Positions 8,633 through 17,170 of a DNA stretch of 64,000 nucleotides are shown one piece after another (within the stretch, counting starts at the first letter, position 1; each line of letters begins with the position of its first letter). A program made the translations under genes and the position numbers. The stretch is taken from contig CP073763.1 of the NCBI GenBank assembly GCA_018399075.1, positions 434,001 through 498,000 on the forward strand. Reading direction: 5' to 3'. Under the pieces are notes generated by a model, which did not search any database, had not been told where the DNA came from, and was given only the letters and a program-made list of their open reading frames with translations. The stretch comes from Simkaniaceae bacterium (GTDB taxonomy: Bacteria; Chlamydiota; Chlamydiia; Chlamydiales; Simkaniaceae).

Positions 8633-8905
8633 TTATCGGCTCATGATTTTGTTGTGGACAACGCCAACAGCCCAACCAAGTAGGGCTCCAACAAAGAAAG
8701 CCCAAATTCCGCCGACGATACCGCCAACGAAAGAAGCACCATAGCCAGTGTAAAGTGAAGATAACACATCAACAAACTGATATCCCCATCCGGTCATAGC
8801 AATCCATCCAGTAAGAAGGACAGCAATACCCCAAACAACTCCAATCGCAAGCGCTAGGCACTTTGGGCAGAGTCTATGTTTTTGAGTCTTAGGAACGTTT
8901 TTCAT
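8633..8905 (-). CDS. Small membrane protein, 'bacteriophage holin'-like family
   Basis: 90 residues with two hydrophobic segments (about 18-37 and 55-80) separated by GYQFVDVLSSLYTGYGASF. The start MKNVPKTQKHRLCPKC carries a CPKC pair. The layout (CPKCLALAIGVVWGIAV, LSSLYTGYG, GGIVGGIWAFFVGALLGW) resembles a widespread family of chromosomal small proteins in gamma-proteobacteria and chlamydiae that automatic pipelines label bacteriophage holin. No phage genes are nearby, so a real holin role is doubtful. The ATG follows GAGGAG closely. Upstream is an AT-rich 170-bp gap shared with the divergent secreted-protein gene; no convincing promoter hexamers were picked there. Confidence 0.7.
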   Translation of the reverse strand: MKNVPKTQKHRLCPKCLALAIGVVWGIAVLLTGWIAMTGWGYQFVDVLSSLYTGYGASFVGGIVGGIWAFFVGALLGWAVGVVHNKIMSR

Positions 8906-9076
8906 TTTTTTCTCCTCAATAGAACCAGGTAAATAAAATACTAATCATTCAATTTTATACATGTTCTATTTCAATATATTTTTCAAATAATTTTTTATAC
9001 ATTAAAAATTTATTTGAAGAAAAATTTATTTTTCATCATTATTCTATTTCTTAAAGTTAGATCAAGGAGCTTTAAC

Positions 9077-10024
9077 ATGAATGGCTTACTCTCTAAATTC
9101 TTTGCATTTATGGTTCTTTTTTTAGGGTGCTTTGTGCAAGGAAATGCTGGTGAAACGATAAAAATGGGTTTTCGCCTTCCAACTTACCCTCAAGCAGATA
9201 GAGACTTTGCAGTTGTCCAAAACTATCTTGTGTGTAAAGCATTTTCCGAAGTCGAAGCGGGGGAAAAGGAAGAATGCACGGTTTCGTTTGATATTGAAGG
9301 AGAATTGTTTATCGAAGGAGACCAAGAAAAAATCCATCCTCTTGCAGGTGCACTCGGAACTGCGCTAGAAAAAATCACAACAGAAGAAATGTCTGAAGAA
9401 GGGTTTCAAAAGGCAATGGAAGGTTACTTAGCTTCATTTGATGCATCCAATGGTCTACAAGAAAAAGAGCTAGCAAGTGAAATTAAATGGGAAGATGTCC
9501 TTGAAGTGAGAGATTCGTTGAAGCCACTAGCAAAAATGCTCTGCTCTATTTCATCAGCTATTGCTGATAAACCTCCATTAACATTAGTTTCTAATACTCC
9601 CAACTATCAACTCTTCTACCAACTGCCTATTGATCAAAGCGATCAAGATCATATATCAAGATTAATTAAGAAAATGGCTGATTCAGGGTATTGGGAACTT
9701 CTTAAGAAGAAAAAGGATATGGAAAAATTGGGGGATAAGATTCAGCATGTCCACCCCCTTCGATTTATTGGGTATGTCTATGGTCATCATAGTTTAAAGT
9801 CTCGGATGCCTAAGATTATGGATGATAGATTTAAGAGAAGAGGATTCTTAAATGGTCACGGGGGAAAAGAGGGATTTGCTCAACGGATGACAAAGGAGGC
9901 TCATCATCATAATCTGATGCAATTTGTTCCTGGATTTGCTCAATCAGTGGGAGTCTCGGAAGCCGCTATCGAATCCTATTTTGATCGTCATGATTGGGAA
10001 GGACTTCTTCGCTTTTTAATGTAA
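9077..10024 (+). CDS. Secreted protein of unknown function
   Basis: 315 residues from ATG 9077, which has a perfect AAGGAG 7 nt upstream; the open frame runs 63 bp further but has no ribosome site there. A signal peptide spans about 1-24 (hydrophobic SKFFAFMVLFLGCFV, possible SPase I cut after GNA). The mature part is mixed charged, with an acidic first half (EVEAGEKEE, DIEGELFIEG) and a basic, His-rich C-terminal half: HVHPLRFIGYVYGHH, FKRRGFLNGHGGKEGF and the ending FDRHDWEGLLRFLM. No catalytic motif is recognised. The C-terminal half looks like a compact domain that could occur in paralogues elsewhere in the genome (inference). It ends 1 bp from the convergent GT28 gene. Confidence 0.8.
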   Translation: MNGLLSKFFAFMVLFLGCFVQGNAGETIKMGFRLPTYPQADRDFAVVQNYLVCKAFSEVEAGEKEECTVSFDIEGELFIEGDQEKIHPLAGALGTALEKITTEEMSEEGFQKAMEGYLASFDASNGLQEKELASEIKWEDVLEVRDSLKPLAKMLCSISSAIADKPPLTLVSNTPNYQLFYQLPIDQSDQDHISRLIKKMADSGYWELLKKKKDMEKLGDKIQHVHPLRFIGYVYGHHSLKSRMPKIMDDRFKRRGFLNGHGGKEGFAQRMTKEAHHHNLMQFVPGFAQSVGVSEAAIESYFDRHDWEGLLRFLM

Positions 10025-10025
10025 T

Positions 10026-11351
10026 TCAAACGATCCCAGCTTTAGAAATATGGGGAAGAAAATAAGGAATGCACCCGTCAAAGAAGGTTTCAGGAGTAAT
10101 GAAACGTGCGCCCTTTTTCTCCTGAAGATAGGAAGCATTGCCCCGTTCCCAAATAGGCATTCCTCTTCCAAGCGTTTCACCATTGATCGTTCCATGGCGA
10201 GTTTCTGAATGGATCCAGATTTGTCCTTGAGCAACTGACATAAGCTCCATGGCAGTGAGTCCTCCTGAACGGGTAAAGGTCGCATCGCTTCTATAATAGA
10301 GAGAGGCAATCACATCATCCGATTGAAAGCACATCGGAATAATATTTAGGTTTTCAGGATAATGATCAGCCTTTTGAACGAGGGAGTGAACGCGCTTCAG
10401 GAGGCTATTTCGATGCTCATAATGGGCATTGCAAAAAACAAAAAGGAGATGCCGTTCATCGATGCCAAGACGACGCATAATCTCTATATATTTCTTAAGG
10501 TACTTAATGGTCGCTTCTTCGGTTGGCTGAGAGCCAAGAAGGATTGTAGATACCTTATCAGTAGGTTCAATAGTAATCGCAATTTTATCGCGATAAATTT
10601 CAGAATGGAGCGTCCCTTTTTTCATAGTATCGGCAATGAAAAACTTTTCCTCAGAAGAATTAACATGGATCATTATTTTCATCCGCTCATTATGTTTCCT
10701 CTGAGTATTGATATATTTTTTAAAAGAGGGGCGGAGAGGGAAACTTTCATAACAAACCTCTTTTTCGCTCAGGCCACAGTTTTTTTGCCAAAAGGCATCG
10801 GCTGTTTGATTTTCATTCAGAAGAGGGATAGTGCTAATTAGCTTTAAGAAAGAGCGATCGTTTGGAGAAAGACTCTTAATGGGTTTAAAAAAGTGAACGA
10901 CACTATCGGTGGGAAGTTCGGTGACAATTTTTTCAAGCTTAAGGGGTTTCCCCGTAATCCTTCTTGCTAGTTTGATCGCTTTGATAATCGCAGAGGTTCC
11001 GATGGGTTGTGTATCTACGATTTGATCGATTCCTTCTTTAAGGATCAAATAGAAAACCTTCATAAAAATAAAGGAGCCGAAAAGAAAGTCAGCTGTGGGG
11101 ATATTTTTGAGGAGGAACATCAAAAACTTGACATTCCCCCTTTTTTGGGAGGAGTTCCAAAGGAAGACAAATCCTTTGCCAAACAACTTACTGACGATGT
11201 CAATCAGGATATCTTTTTGAATGATTTCCGTCGTTGGATCTTCAGATAAGGCTTTGACGGCTTGTGCTTTTGCCGCTTGTAAGTGTCCTCCACCCCCAGA
11301 TGAGGTGATGAGAAGGAGTTTTTTCCTTTTCTTTTCCAAAGGAACAGCCAT
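10026..11351 (-). CDS. GT28-family / MGDG-synthase-like glycosyltransferase
   Basis: 441 residues with a GT-B fold. The N-terminal domain begins LLLITSSGGGGHLQAAKA, the GGGH signature of the MGDG synthase / MurG-like family, followed by long helices and DQIVDTQPIGTSAI. The C-terminal donor-binding domain carries SDDVIASLYYRSDATFTRSG and GLTAMELMSVAQG, matching the nucleotide-sugar site of GT28 enzymes. Members move a sugar from UDP-sugar to diacylglycerol or another lipid at the inner membrane. It is larger than MurG (about 350) and the acceptor cannot be predicted. AGGA lies 6 nt before the ATG. It is upstream-adjacent to the rho terminator and so is probably transcribed on its own. Confidence 0.8.
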   Translation of the reverse strand: MAVPLEKKRKKLLLITSSGGGGHLQAAKAQAVKALSEDPTTEIIQKDILIDIVSKLFGKGFVFLWNSSQKRGNVKFLMFLLKNIPTADFLFGSFIFMKVFYLILKEGIDQIVDTQPIGTSAIIKAIKLARRITGKPLKLEKIVTELPTDSVVHFFKPIKSLSPNDRSFLKLISTIPLLNENQTADAFWQKNCGLSEKEVCYESFPLRPSFKKYINTQRKHNERMKIMIHVNSSEEKFFIADTMKKGTLHSEIYRDKIAITIEPTDKVSTILLGSQPTEEATIKYLKKYIEIMRRLGIDERHLLFVFCNAHYEHRNSLLKRVHSLVQKADHYPENLNIIPMCFQSDDVIASLYYRSDATFTRSGGLTAMELMSVAQGQIWIHSETRHGTINGETLGRGMPIWERGNASYLQEKKGARFITPETFFDGCIPYFLPHISKAGIV

Positions 11352-11392
11352 TATTATCCTTTTCTGTTCTAATCGGCATCCTATGAAACCTT

Positions 11393-11422
11393 AAAAAAAA
11401 AGGGAACAATAAAGTGTTTCCC
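11393..11422 (-). terminator. Intrinsic terminator of rho
   Basis: Read leftwards: stem GGGAAACA / TGTTCCC (one bulged A, 6-nt loop; 11402-11422) followed by nine Ts (11393-11401). It lies just after the rho stop codon and just before the GT28 gene. Confidence 0.85.
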
Positions 11423-11432
11423 ATACCAGAGT

Positions 11433-12791
11433 TTATTCTTTCATCGAGAGTAAAAACTCTGCATTTGAGTTGGTTTTTTTCAGGCGATTTAATAGTAGGT
11501 TCATTGCATCAAGGGGGCTAAGGTCAGCAAGCGCTTGTCTCAATAAATAAATTTTTTCAAGTTCCTCAGGATGGAAGAGAAGGTCTTCCTTGCGTGTACC
11601 ACTTTTAACCACATCAATAGCGGGATATATCCGACGGTCTGCTAAGCGTCGATCGAGAACAAGTTCCATGTTTCCTGTTCCCTTAAATTCCTCAAAGATT
11701 ACCTCATCCATTCTTGATCCCGTATCGACAAGGGCCGTTGCGATAATGGTGAGGGATCCTCCATGTTCGATATTTCGCGCGGCTCCAAAAAAGCGTTTAG
11801 GCTTATGAAGTGATTGGGCATCAACACCACCTGTTAGGATTTTCCCTGAATGGGGCTGAACAGTATTATAGGCGCGAGCCAGTCTAGTAATCGAATCAAG
11901 AAGGATGACAACATCTTGTCCATTCTCAACAAGGGATCGAGCCTTTTCAATTACCATTTCTGCGACTTGAACGTGTCTTTCTGGTGGTTCATCAAAAGTT
12001 GAAGAAACGACTTCCCCTTTTACCATCCGTTGCATATCAGTCACTTCCTCAGGTCGTTCATCAATGAGAAGGACAATAAGAGTTGCTTCAGGGTGATTCT
12101 GTGCAACAGAGTTGGCAATATTTTGCATCAGGATTGTTTTACCTGACTTTGGAGGAGCAACAATGAGTCCCCGTTGTCCTTTACCAATCGGAGAGCTAAG
12201 GTCCAAAACTCGCATAGCGAGTTTTTCCTTTGATGTTTCCATTACAAGTCGTTCTGTAGGGAAAAGAGGGGTTAAGTTATTAAATAAGATACGCTCTTTA
12301 GATTTTTCAGGGGTTTTCCCATTAATCATGTCAACTTTTTGGAGAGCAAAGTACTTTTCTTTCTCTTTAGGAGAACGAAGTGTTCCATAGATCGTATCAC
12401 CTTTCTTCAAATCAAAGCGGCGGATTTGTGCTGGAGAGACATAGATATCTTCAGCAGAAGGGAGGTAGTTGTAGTTTGGTGAACGGAGGAAACCAAAACC
12501 GTCAGGAAGAACCTCTAAGACCCCTTCTCCGACTAGAACTTCATTAGGCATGGTCGATTTAAGTTTAACAACTTCAAAGACCATTTGAGATTTTGTCAGA
12601 GAGCCTAGGTTTTCAAGACCAATATTCTTAGCATAGATTGCTAATTGGTCGATGTTCATCCGCTGGAGATCAGCAATTTTAGTGATATTGGGTTCTTTAG
12701 GAGGCTTATGTTCACGAGGTTTTTTTTGGTGATTTTGCTCAGGGGAGGAATTGGTTTTTTCAATCGCTGTATTTTGGTCTTTATCGTTCAT
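11433..12791 (-). CDS. rho: Transcription termination factor Rho
   Basis: Hexameric RNA helicase that ends transcription. 452 residues: a polar, Lys/Pro/Asn-rich N-terminal extension (1-36), Rho N-terminal helical domain (about 37-80), RNA-binding cold-shock domain with [13 protein letters not shown] (about 86-155), then the ATPase with Walker A APPKSGKT, Walker [11 protein letters not shown]-loop and R-loop regions, and [13 protein letters not shown]. Length is close to the usual 420-430 plus the extension. The ATG overlaps the coaE stop by 4 bp (ATGA), so it is co-translated with coaE in the sppA-polA-coaE-rho run. An intrinsic hairpin ends the transcript. Confidence 0.98.
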   Translation of the reverse strand: MNDKDQNTAIEKTNSSPEQNHQKKPREHKPPKEPNITKIADLQRMNIDQLAIYAKNIGLENLGSLTKSQMVFEVVKLKSTMPNEVLVGEGVLEVLPDGFGFLRSPNYNYLPSAEDIYVSPAQIRRFDLKKGDTIYGTLRSPKEKEKYFALQKVDMINGKTPEKSKERILFNNLTPLFPTERLVMETSKEKLAMRVLDLSSPIGKGQRGLIVAPPKSGKTILMQNIANSVAQNHPEATLIVLLIDERPEEVTDMQRMVKGEVVSSTFDEPPERHVQVAEMVIEKARSLVENGQDVVILLDSITRLARAYNTVQPHSGKILTGGVDAQSLHKPKRFFGAARNIEHGGSLTIIATALVDTGSRMDEVIFEEFKGTGNMELVLDRRLADRRIYPAIDVVKSGTRKEDLLFHPEELEKIYLLRQALADLSPLDAMNLLLNRLKKTNSNAEFLLSMKE

Positions 12792-13390
12792 TGAGAACTG
12801 ATCTCCTTCATCATTTCAAGTATGTTATTTTCTAATTCTTTGATTGTCCCATCATTTATGATGACATAATCAGCATTTATAGCTTTTTTTTTTACGTCCC
12901 ATTGACGCTTCATCCGCTTTTCATACATCTCTGCAGGAAAACCTTCCTCTACATAACGGTTACGGGCTTTTTCCTCTGGGGCTTGAATAGCAACAATGGC
13001 ATCAAACACGTTTTCTCTACCGATTTCTTGGATCAAGGGCATTTCTACTGCAAAAAATTTACACTTTTTATCGTCTTTGATGCGGTTATATTCTCGATCA
13101 ATTTCCACAAATAACTTTGGGTGGAGAATTTTCTCTAAAGCTTCCAGCTTTTCATCGTCATTAAAAACGATCTCAGCAACCTTTTTTCGATCTACTTTTC
13201 CATCTGTTAGAATTTCTGATCCTAAGAGTTTTACTGTTTCGTTGATACAAGAGGGATCTTCACTCAGAAGATGATGGATAATCTGATCGGAATTAAGTGT
13301 GCATGCTCCATGCGTTTTTAGAATGCGGCAAACGGAGGTTTTCCCTGAAGCAATGCCGCCTGTTATCGCAATTTTCTTCAATGTTAGCAT
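12788..13390 (-). CDS. coaE: Dephospho-CoA kinase
   Basis: Last step of coenzyme A synthesis: ATP-dependent phosphorylation of dephospho-CoA. The P-loop is GGIASGKTS (about 11-19 from the chosen start), with [11 protein letters not shown] following, and a lid segment around [20 protein letters not shown] containing the conserved RQ-like pair. 200 residues, usual for the family. ATG 13390 lies 7 bp inside the polA coding end; a TTG nine bases upstream and a TTG at 13381 are alternatives, as the GGGGGG run sits very close to the ATG. It overlaps rho by 4 bp. The gene order polA-coaE-rho is the same in Chlamydia. Confidence 0.95.
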   Translation of the reverse strand: MLTLKKIAITGGIASGKTSVCRILKTHGACTLNSDQIIHHLLSEDPSCINETVKLLGSEILTDGKVDRKKVAEIVFNDDEKLEALEKILHPKLFVEIDREYNRIKDDKKCKFFAVEMPLIQEIGRENVFDAIVAIQAPEEKARNRYVEEGFPAEMYEKRMKRQWDVKKKAINADYVIINDGTIKELENNILEMMKEISSQ

Positions 13391-16047
13391 TCCCCCCAAT
13401 TTTTTCCAATGGCAATATTGGCAATGAGGGGGACAGAGAGGGATGTAATATTTTCCATAATTGTCTGGACGATTTCTTGGGTACGAACAATATTTTCTTC
13501 GGGAAGTTCAAAGATTAATTCATCATGAATTTGGAGGACCATATGGGCAAGGCGCTCCTCCTTAAGAGCCTTTTGCACTTCGATCATCGCTTGTTTGATG
13601 ATATCAGCTTGAGATCCTTGAAGAGGAGTATTGACCGCGAGTCGTTCAGCAGCTGATCGGATCATCCCATTCGTACTATTGATTTCAGGGATGGGGCGTT
13701 TTCTGTTGAACATGGTGGTGGCAACACCCATCTTTCGAACTTTTTCTTTGGAACTTTCAATAAAATCTCTAACACCAGGGTACCGTTCAAAATATTTTTT
13801 AATAAATGCTGAGGCCTCTTTCATATCAATTCCGAGTTCTTGAGAAAGACCGTAGGCTTGTTGTCCATAAATGATCCCAAAGTTTACCGCTTTGGCTCCT
13901 GCCCTCATCTGTTTTGTTACCTCTTCAAGGGGAACATCAAAAACTGTGGCTGCTGTTGAAGCATGGATATCCTCTCCTTTATTAAAGGCGTTAATCAACT
14001 TTGGATCTTCACTTAAGTGAGCCAGGAGGCGGAGCTCTATCTGGGAATAGTCAGCAGAGAGGTAGACCCAGCCTGGAAGTTCGGGAACAAAGGCTTCACG
14101 AATTTTTTTCCCCTCTTCAGAACGGATGGGGATATTTTGGAGGTTAGGATCTTTGCATGAGAGGCGTCCTGTGGCTGTCACTGTTTGCATAAAAGTGCAA
14201 TGGATTCTTCCTGTATCTTCCTGTACCTGAAGGGGAAGAGCTTCTGTATAAGTTGAGCGGAGCTTTTCTAAGGCGCGATACTCTAAGATTTTTCCAGCAA
14301 TCGGGTAGTCATCTTTCAAACTCTCTAAAATATCCGCACGGGTACTTTTTTTCTTTCCTCTGATACTAATTTGCAGTTTTTCGAAAAGGATTTCTCCGAG
14401 CTGCTTAGGGGATTTAATATTGAAAGATTCTCCTGCAAGAGCGTAGATCTCTTTTTCAAGGAGAGCTAGTTTTTCACGGAGCACTCCTGACATCGTTTCG
14501 AGTTTGTCTTTTTGGAGGTACATTCCGTAACGCTCCATATCGACAAGGACAGGAATGAGAGGTAGTTCGATCTTATAAAGAACCTCTGATAATCCCTCTT
14601 TCTCAATTTCCTTTTCAAAGAGTTCTTTAAGGCGACAGGTATAATCAACATCTTCACAGCAATAAGGTCCCACCTCATCGATAGGAACATCAAGCATCGA
14701 AATCGCTTTTTTCCCCGATCCAATGAGATCTTTAATCGGAGTCTTCACCTTACCAAATTTTTCAAGGGTAATGAGATCAAGACCATGCCGATTATTTTGG
14801 GGAGCTAAGAGATGGGAGGCAACCATCGTATCAAAGCCAATATTATGGAGATGGATCCCATGATTTTTTAAGATGTGGATATCATATTTAATATTGTGGC
14901 CATAAAAGGCGTTATGGGGGCTCTCGATCAACGGTTTCACAGCATCTATAACCTTATCAAGACCTAGCATTCCATTTGTTGGAATATACCAAGCCTCATT
15001 TGAATTAACACAAAACCCTACCCCAACAAGGCGTGCAGCCATGGGAGAAAGTTGGTCTGTTTCAGTATCGATGCAAATAGATGGTTCTTTATTAAGTTTT
15101 TCGATAAGAGTTTTGAGCTCGTCTTCACTATCGATGATTTTATAGGAAAGCGTTTCCTTAAAGCCCTTTTTTTCATCTGGAACAATGATCTGCTCTTGCC
15201 CCAGCTCCTTAAGGAGCGTATTAAAGTTCATTTCGCGATAGAGGTTATTGAGAGCTTCTAGATTCGGAGGTTTAACATGGTAGAATGTTTCTTCCTCGGG
15301 ATAGGGAACATCAAGAATAAGTGTCGCTAGTTTTTTGCTAATCCGCGCATCTTCAACATGAGCTTTAATTTTTTCAGCCCGTTTTTGATTTTGCATTTCA
15401 TCAAGACTACAAAGGATCCTTTCTAATGATCCATATTCTTTAAGGAGAGAGGCTGCTGTTTTCGGACCGAATCCAGGAATACCTGGAATATTGTCTGCTT
15501 TATCTCCCATAATAGCTAAGTAGTCGACGATTTGCTCCGGTTTAACCCCATGCATCTCCTCTACTTTTGCTCGATCGATGAGAAGGTTGTTTTTGTGGGT
15601 ATTGACCATGAAAACCTTATCAGAAATGAGCTGACATAGATCTTTATCACTTGAGCAGATAAAAACTTCGGTCCCTCTATTTTCTGCCCACTTTGTAATG
15701 GCACCGATTAAGTCATCGGCTTCAACGCCTTCCTCAGAGAGATAAGGAATTCCTGCTGCTTCGCAAAAATTATGAGCCCATTCAAGTTGGGGAAAAAGAT
15801 CTTCGGGCATCCCTTCCCGATTACTCTTATACTCTTCGTAGATCGCTGTGCGTGCCTTTTTATTATTGGGCCCGTCAAAAACAGCAACGATTGTATCGGG
15901 TGAAAAGTCTTTTTGTATCTTTTGGATAGAGCGAATAAAACCATAAAGGGCATTGGTGGACTGCCCTCGTGGATTTGTCATCCCTCCTATTGCAAAATAG
16001 GAGCGAAATAGAAAAGAGACTGCATCAAGAATGTAAAGGTTTTTCAT
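13384..16047 (-). CDS. polA: DNA polymerase I
   Basis: 887 residues with all three domains: 5'-3' exonuclease (1-290; VFDGPNNKKAR, EADDLIGAI, SSDKDLCQL, GIPGFGPKTA), 3'-5' exonuclease (about 310-490; the DxE pair in CIDTETDQL suggests an active proofreading site), and polymerase (500-887; motif A SADYSQIELRLLAHLSEDP, motif B KAVNFGIIYGQ, motif C QIHDELIFE). It fills gaps and removes primers. The N-terminal DAVSFLFRSYFA differs slightly from the common DGSSYLYRAYHA. No clear ribosome site precedes the ATG; sppA ends 18 nt upstream, so it is probably part of the same leftward transcript. Confidence 0.98.
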   Translation of the reverse strand: MKNLYILDAVSFLFRSYFAIGGMTNPRGQSTNALYGFIRSIQKIQKDFSPDTIVAVFDGPNNKKARTAIYEEYKSNREGMPEDLFPQLEWAHNFCEAAGIPYLSEEGVEADDLIGAITKWAENRGTEVFICSSDKDLCQLISDKVFMVNTHKNNLLIDRAKVEEMHGVKPEQIVDYLAIMGDKADNIPGIPGFGPKTAASLLKEYGSLERILCSLDEMQNQKRAEKIKAHVEDARISKKLATLILDVPYPEEETFYHVKPPNLEALNNLYREMNFNTLLKELGQEQIIVPDEKKGFKETLSYKIIDSEDELKTLIEKLNKEPSICIDTETDQLSPMAARLVGVGFCVNSNEAWYIPTNGMLGLDKVIDAVKPLIESPHNAFYGHNIKYDIHILKNHGIHLHNIGFDTMVASHLLAPQNNRHGLDLITLEKFGKVKTPIKDLIGSGKKAISMLDVPIDEVGPYCCEDVDYTCRLKELFEKEIEKEGLSEVLYKIELPLIPVLVDMERYGMYLQKDKLETMSGVLREKLALLEKEIYALAGESFNIKSPKQLGEILFEKLQISIRGKKKSTRADILESLKDDYPIAGKILEYRALEKLRSTYTEALPLQVQEDTGRIHCTFMQTVTATGRLSCKDPNLQNIPIRSEEGKKIREAFVPELPGWVYLSADYSQIELRLLAHLSEDPKLINAFNKGEDIHASTAATVFDVPLEEVTKQMRAGAKAVNFGIIYGQQAYGLSQELGIDMKEASAFIKKYFERYPGVRDFIESSKEKVRKMGVATTMFNRKRPIPEINSTNGMIRSAAERLAVNTPLQGSQADIIKQAMIEVQKALKEERLAHMVLQIHDELIFELPEENIVRTQEIVQTIMENITSLSVPLIANIAIGKNWGEC

Positions 16048-16065
16048 TTGTTTTCATGGTTATTC

Positions 16066-17118
16066 TCACTCCCATTGAAGGGCTGGGGAGTAGAGGTAAA
16101 GAGGGCGATTCATAAATTCAAGGGGAATGTCAGAGGGGAGCTGAAGTTCGTGTTTAATTTTTCCAGTGAAAATGGGGGACTTTCCTTCAATTAGATCTGA
16201 TAATACAGGATGAAGGACTTTAAGTTCAATGACTTGGTACTCTTCAGTAATATCTGCTGCTTTGAGGAGCTCAGTCAAGGCATGACTATAACTACTTTTC
16301 CCATCATCAATATATCCATACTGCTCAGCGCGCACAGGATCATAGACTTGAGCCCCATATTCATTAATCAAACTATTTTTGTTCATTGCTGGGCGAGCCT
16401 TAGCAACGAGATCGACAAAAAGATTATAGTCATAATCGATGATATCGCGCAGTGACTGATCTTCTCCTGGCTTCCATTCACGATAAGGGCTGAGCATATC
16501 CTTATCTTTACCCTTTGTAATCGTGAGTTGTTTGACGCCATACTTTTCCATCAGCCCTGAGACATTAAAATTGGGGCCCATCAAAACACCTACAGAACCA
16601 ATAATTCCAATGGGTGCGGATGAAATCTTATCAGCCGCACAAGCAATCATCATCCCTCCAGACGCACACATTCCGTCGACATAAGCATATATAGGGACTT
16701 TATATTGCGTCTTATACTCAATAAGGCGGGAGTAGATATCATGAGCATCAAAAGCCGTTCCACCTGGAGAGTTGATGTGTAGTAAAATGGCCTTAACGCG
16801 ATCATCTTTTAAAGCTCCGATTCTTGAATCTAGGAGCTGGGCTTCAATCGTTTTAGCATTGAGGTCTCTTGTTCCAATTACTCCATGGATATTGAGTCTT
16901 AAGACAACGGGTGCTGAGTGAGAAAGGAATTCTCTGTTTCCTTCAGCATCCGCAGCAATAATCAGCTGCGTTTTATCAGTAACCATTTGAGGTTTCGATA
17001 AAACAGCGATAACAATTCCAATGACAAAAAGACCAATAATGATCCCAATCATTCCACCAAAAGTATTACAAAGTGTCCGCACTGCAGAAACAAAAATCGA
17101 TTCCCGTTTTATATCCAT
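16066..17118 (-). CDS. sppA: Signal peptide peptidase SppA (S49, SohB-like)
   Basis: Membrane-bound serine protease that degrades released signal peptides. 350 residues: one N-terminal transmembrane helix (about 21-41), then a ClpP-like fold. The probable catalytic Ser is in GMCASGG (Ser 153) and the general-base Lys in TKGKDKD (Lys 204), a spacing of about 51 as in Bacillus SppA. HINSPGGTAFDAHDIY is the oxyanion-hole region. It is a single-domain form like SohB and Bacillus SppA, not the doubled E. coli SppA. In Chlamydia, sohB also sits next to polA. Confidence 0.93.
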   Translation of the reverse strand: MDIKRESIFVSAVRTLCNTFGGMIGIIIGLFVIGIVIAVLSKPQMVTDKTQLIIAADAEGNREFLSHSAPVVLRLNIHGVIGTRDLNAKTIEAQLLDSRIGALKDDRVKAILLHINSPGGTAFDAHDIYSRLIEYKTQYKVPIYAYVDGMCASGGMMIACAADKISSAPIGIIGSVGVLMGPNFNVSGLMEKYGVKQLTITKGKDKDMLSPYREWKPGEDQSLRDIIDYDYNLFVDLVAKARPAMNKNSLINEYGAQVYDPVRAEQYGYIDDGKSSYSHALTELLKAADITEEYQVIELKVLHPVLSDLIEGKSPIFTGKIKHELQLPSDIPLEFMNRPLYLYSPALQWE

Positions 17119-17170
17119 AACTTTTTCCTAATAATAAAGATTCAAATTACATTGGATAGTATCAAGGCGA

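Noticed and set aside
8633-8905. Phage remnant suggested by the holin-like protein
   Set aside because: No integrase, lysin, capsid or att repeats nearby; the holin label is a family name shared by chromosomal genes.
10362-10841. 159-residue open frame on the + strand
   Set aside because: It lies wholly antisense to the GT28 gene and its composition reads as the shadow of that coding frame; no ribosome site or domain.
13384-16047. DNA polymerase I with intact proofreading as a novelty
   Set aside because: The Asp-x-Glu pair is the normal state of the domain; nothing unusual.
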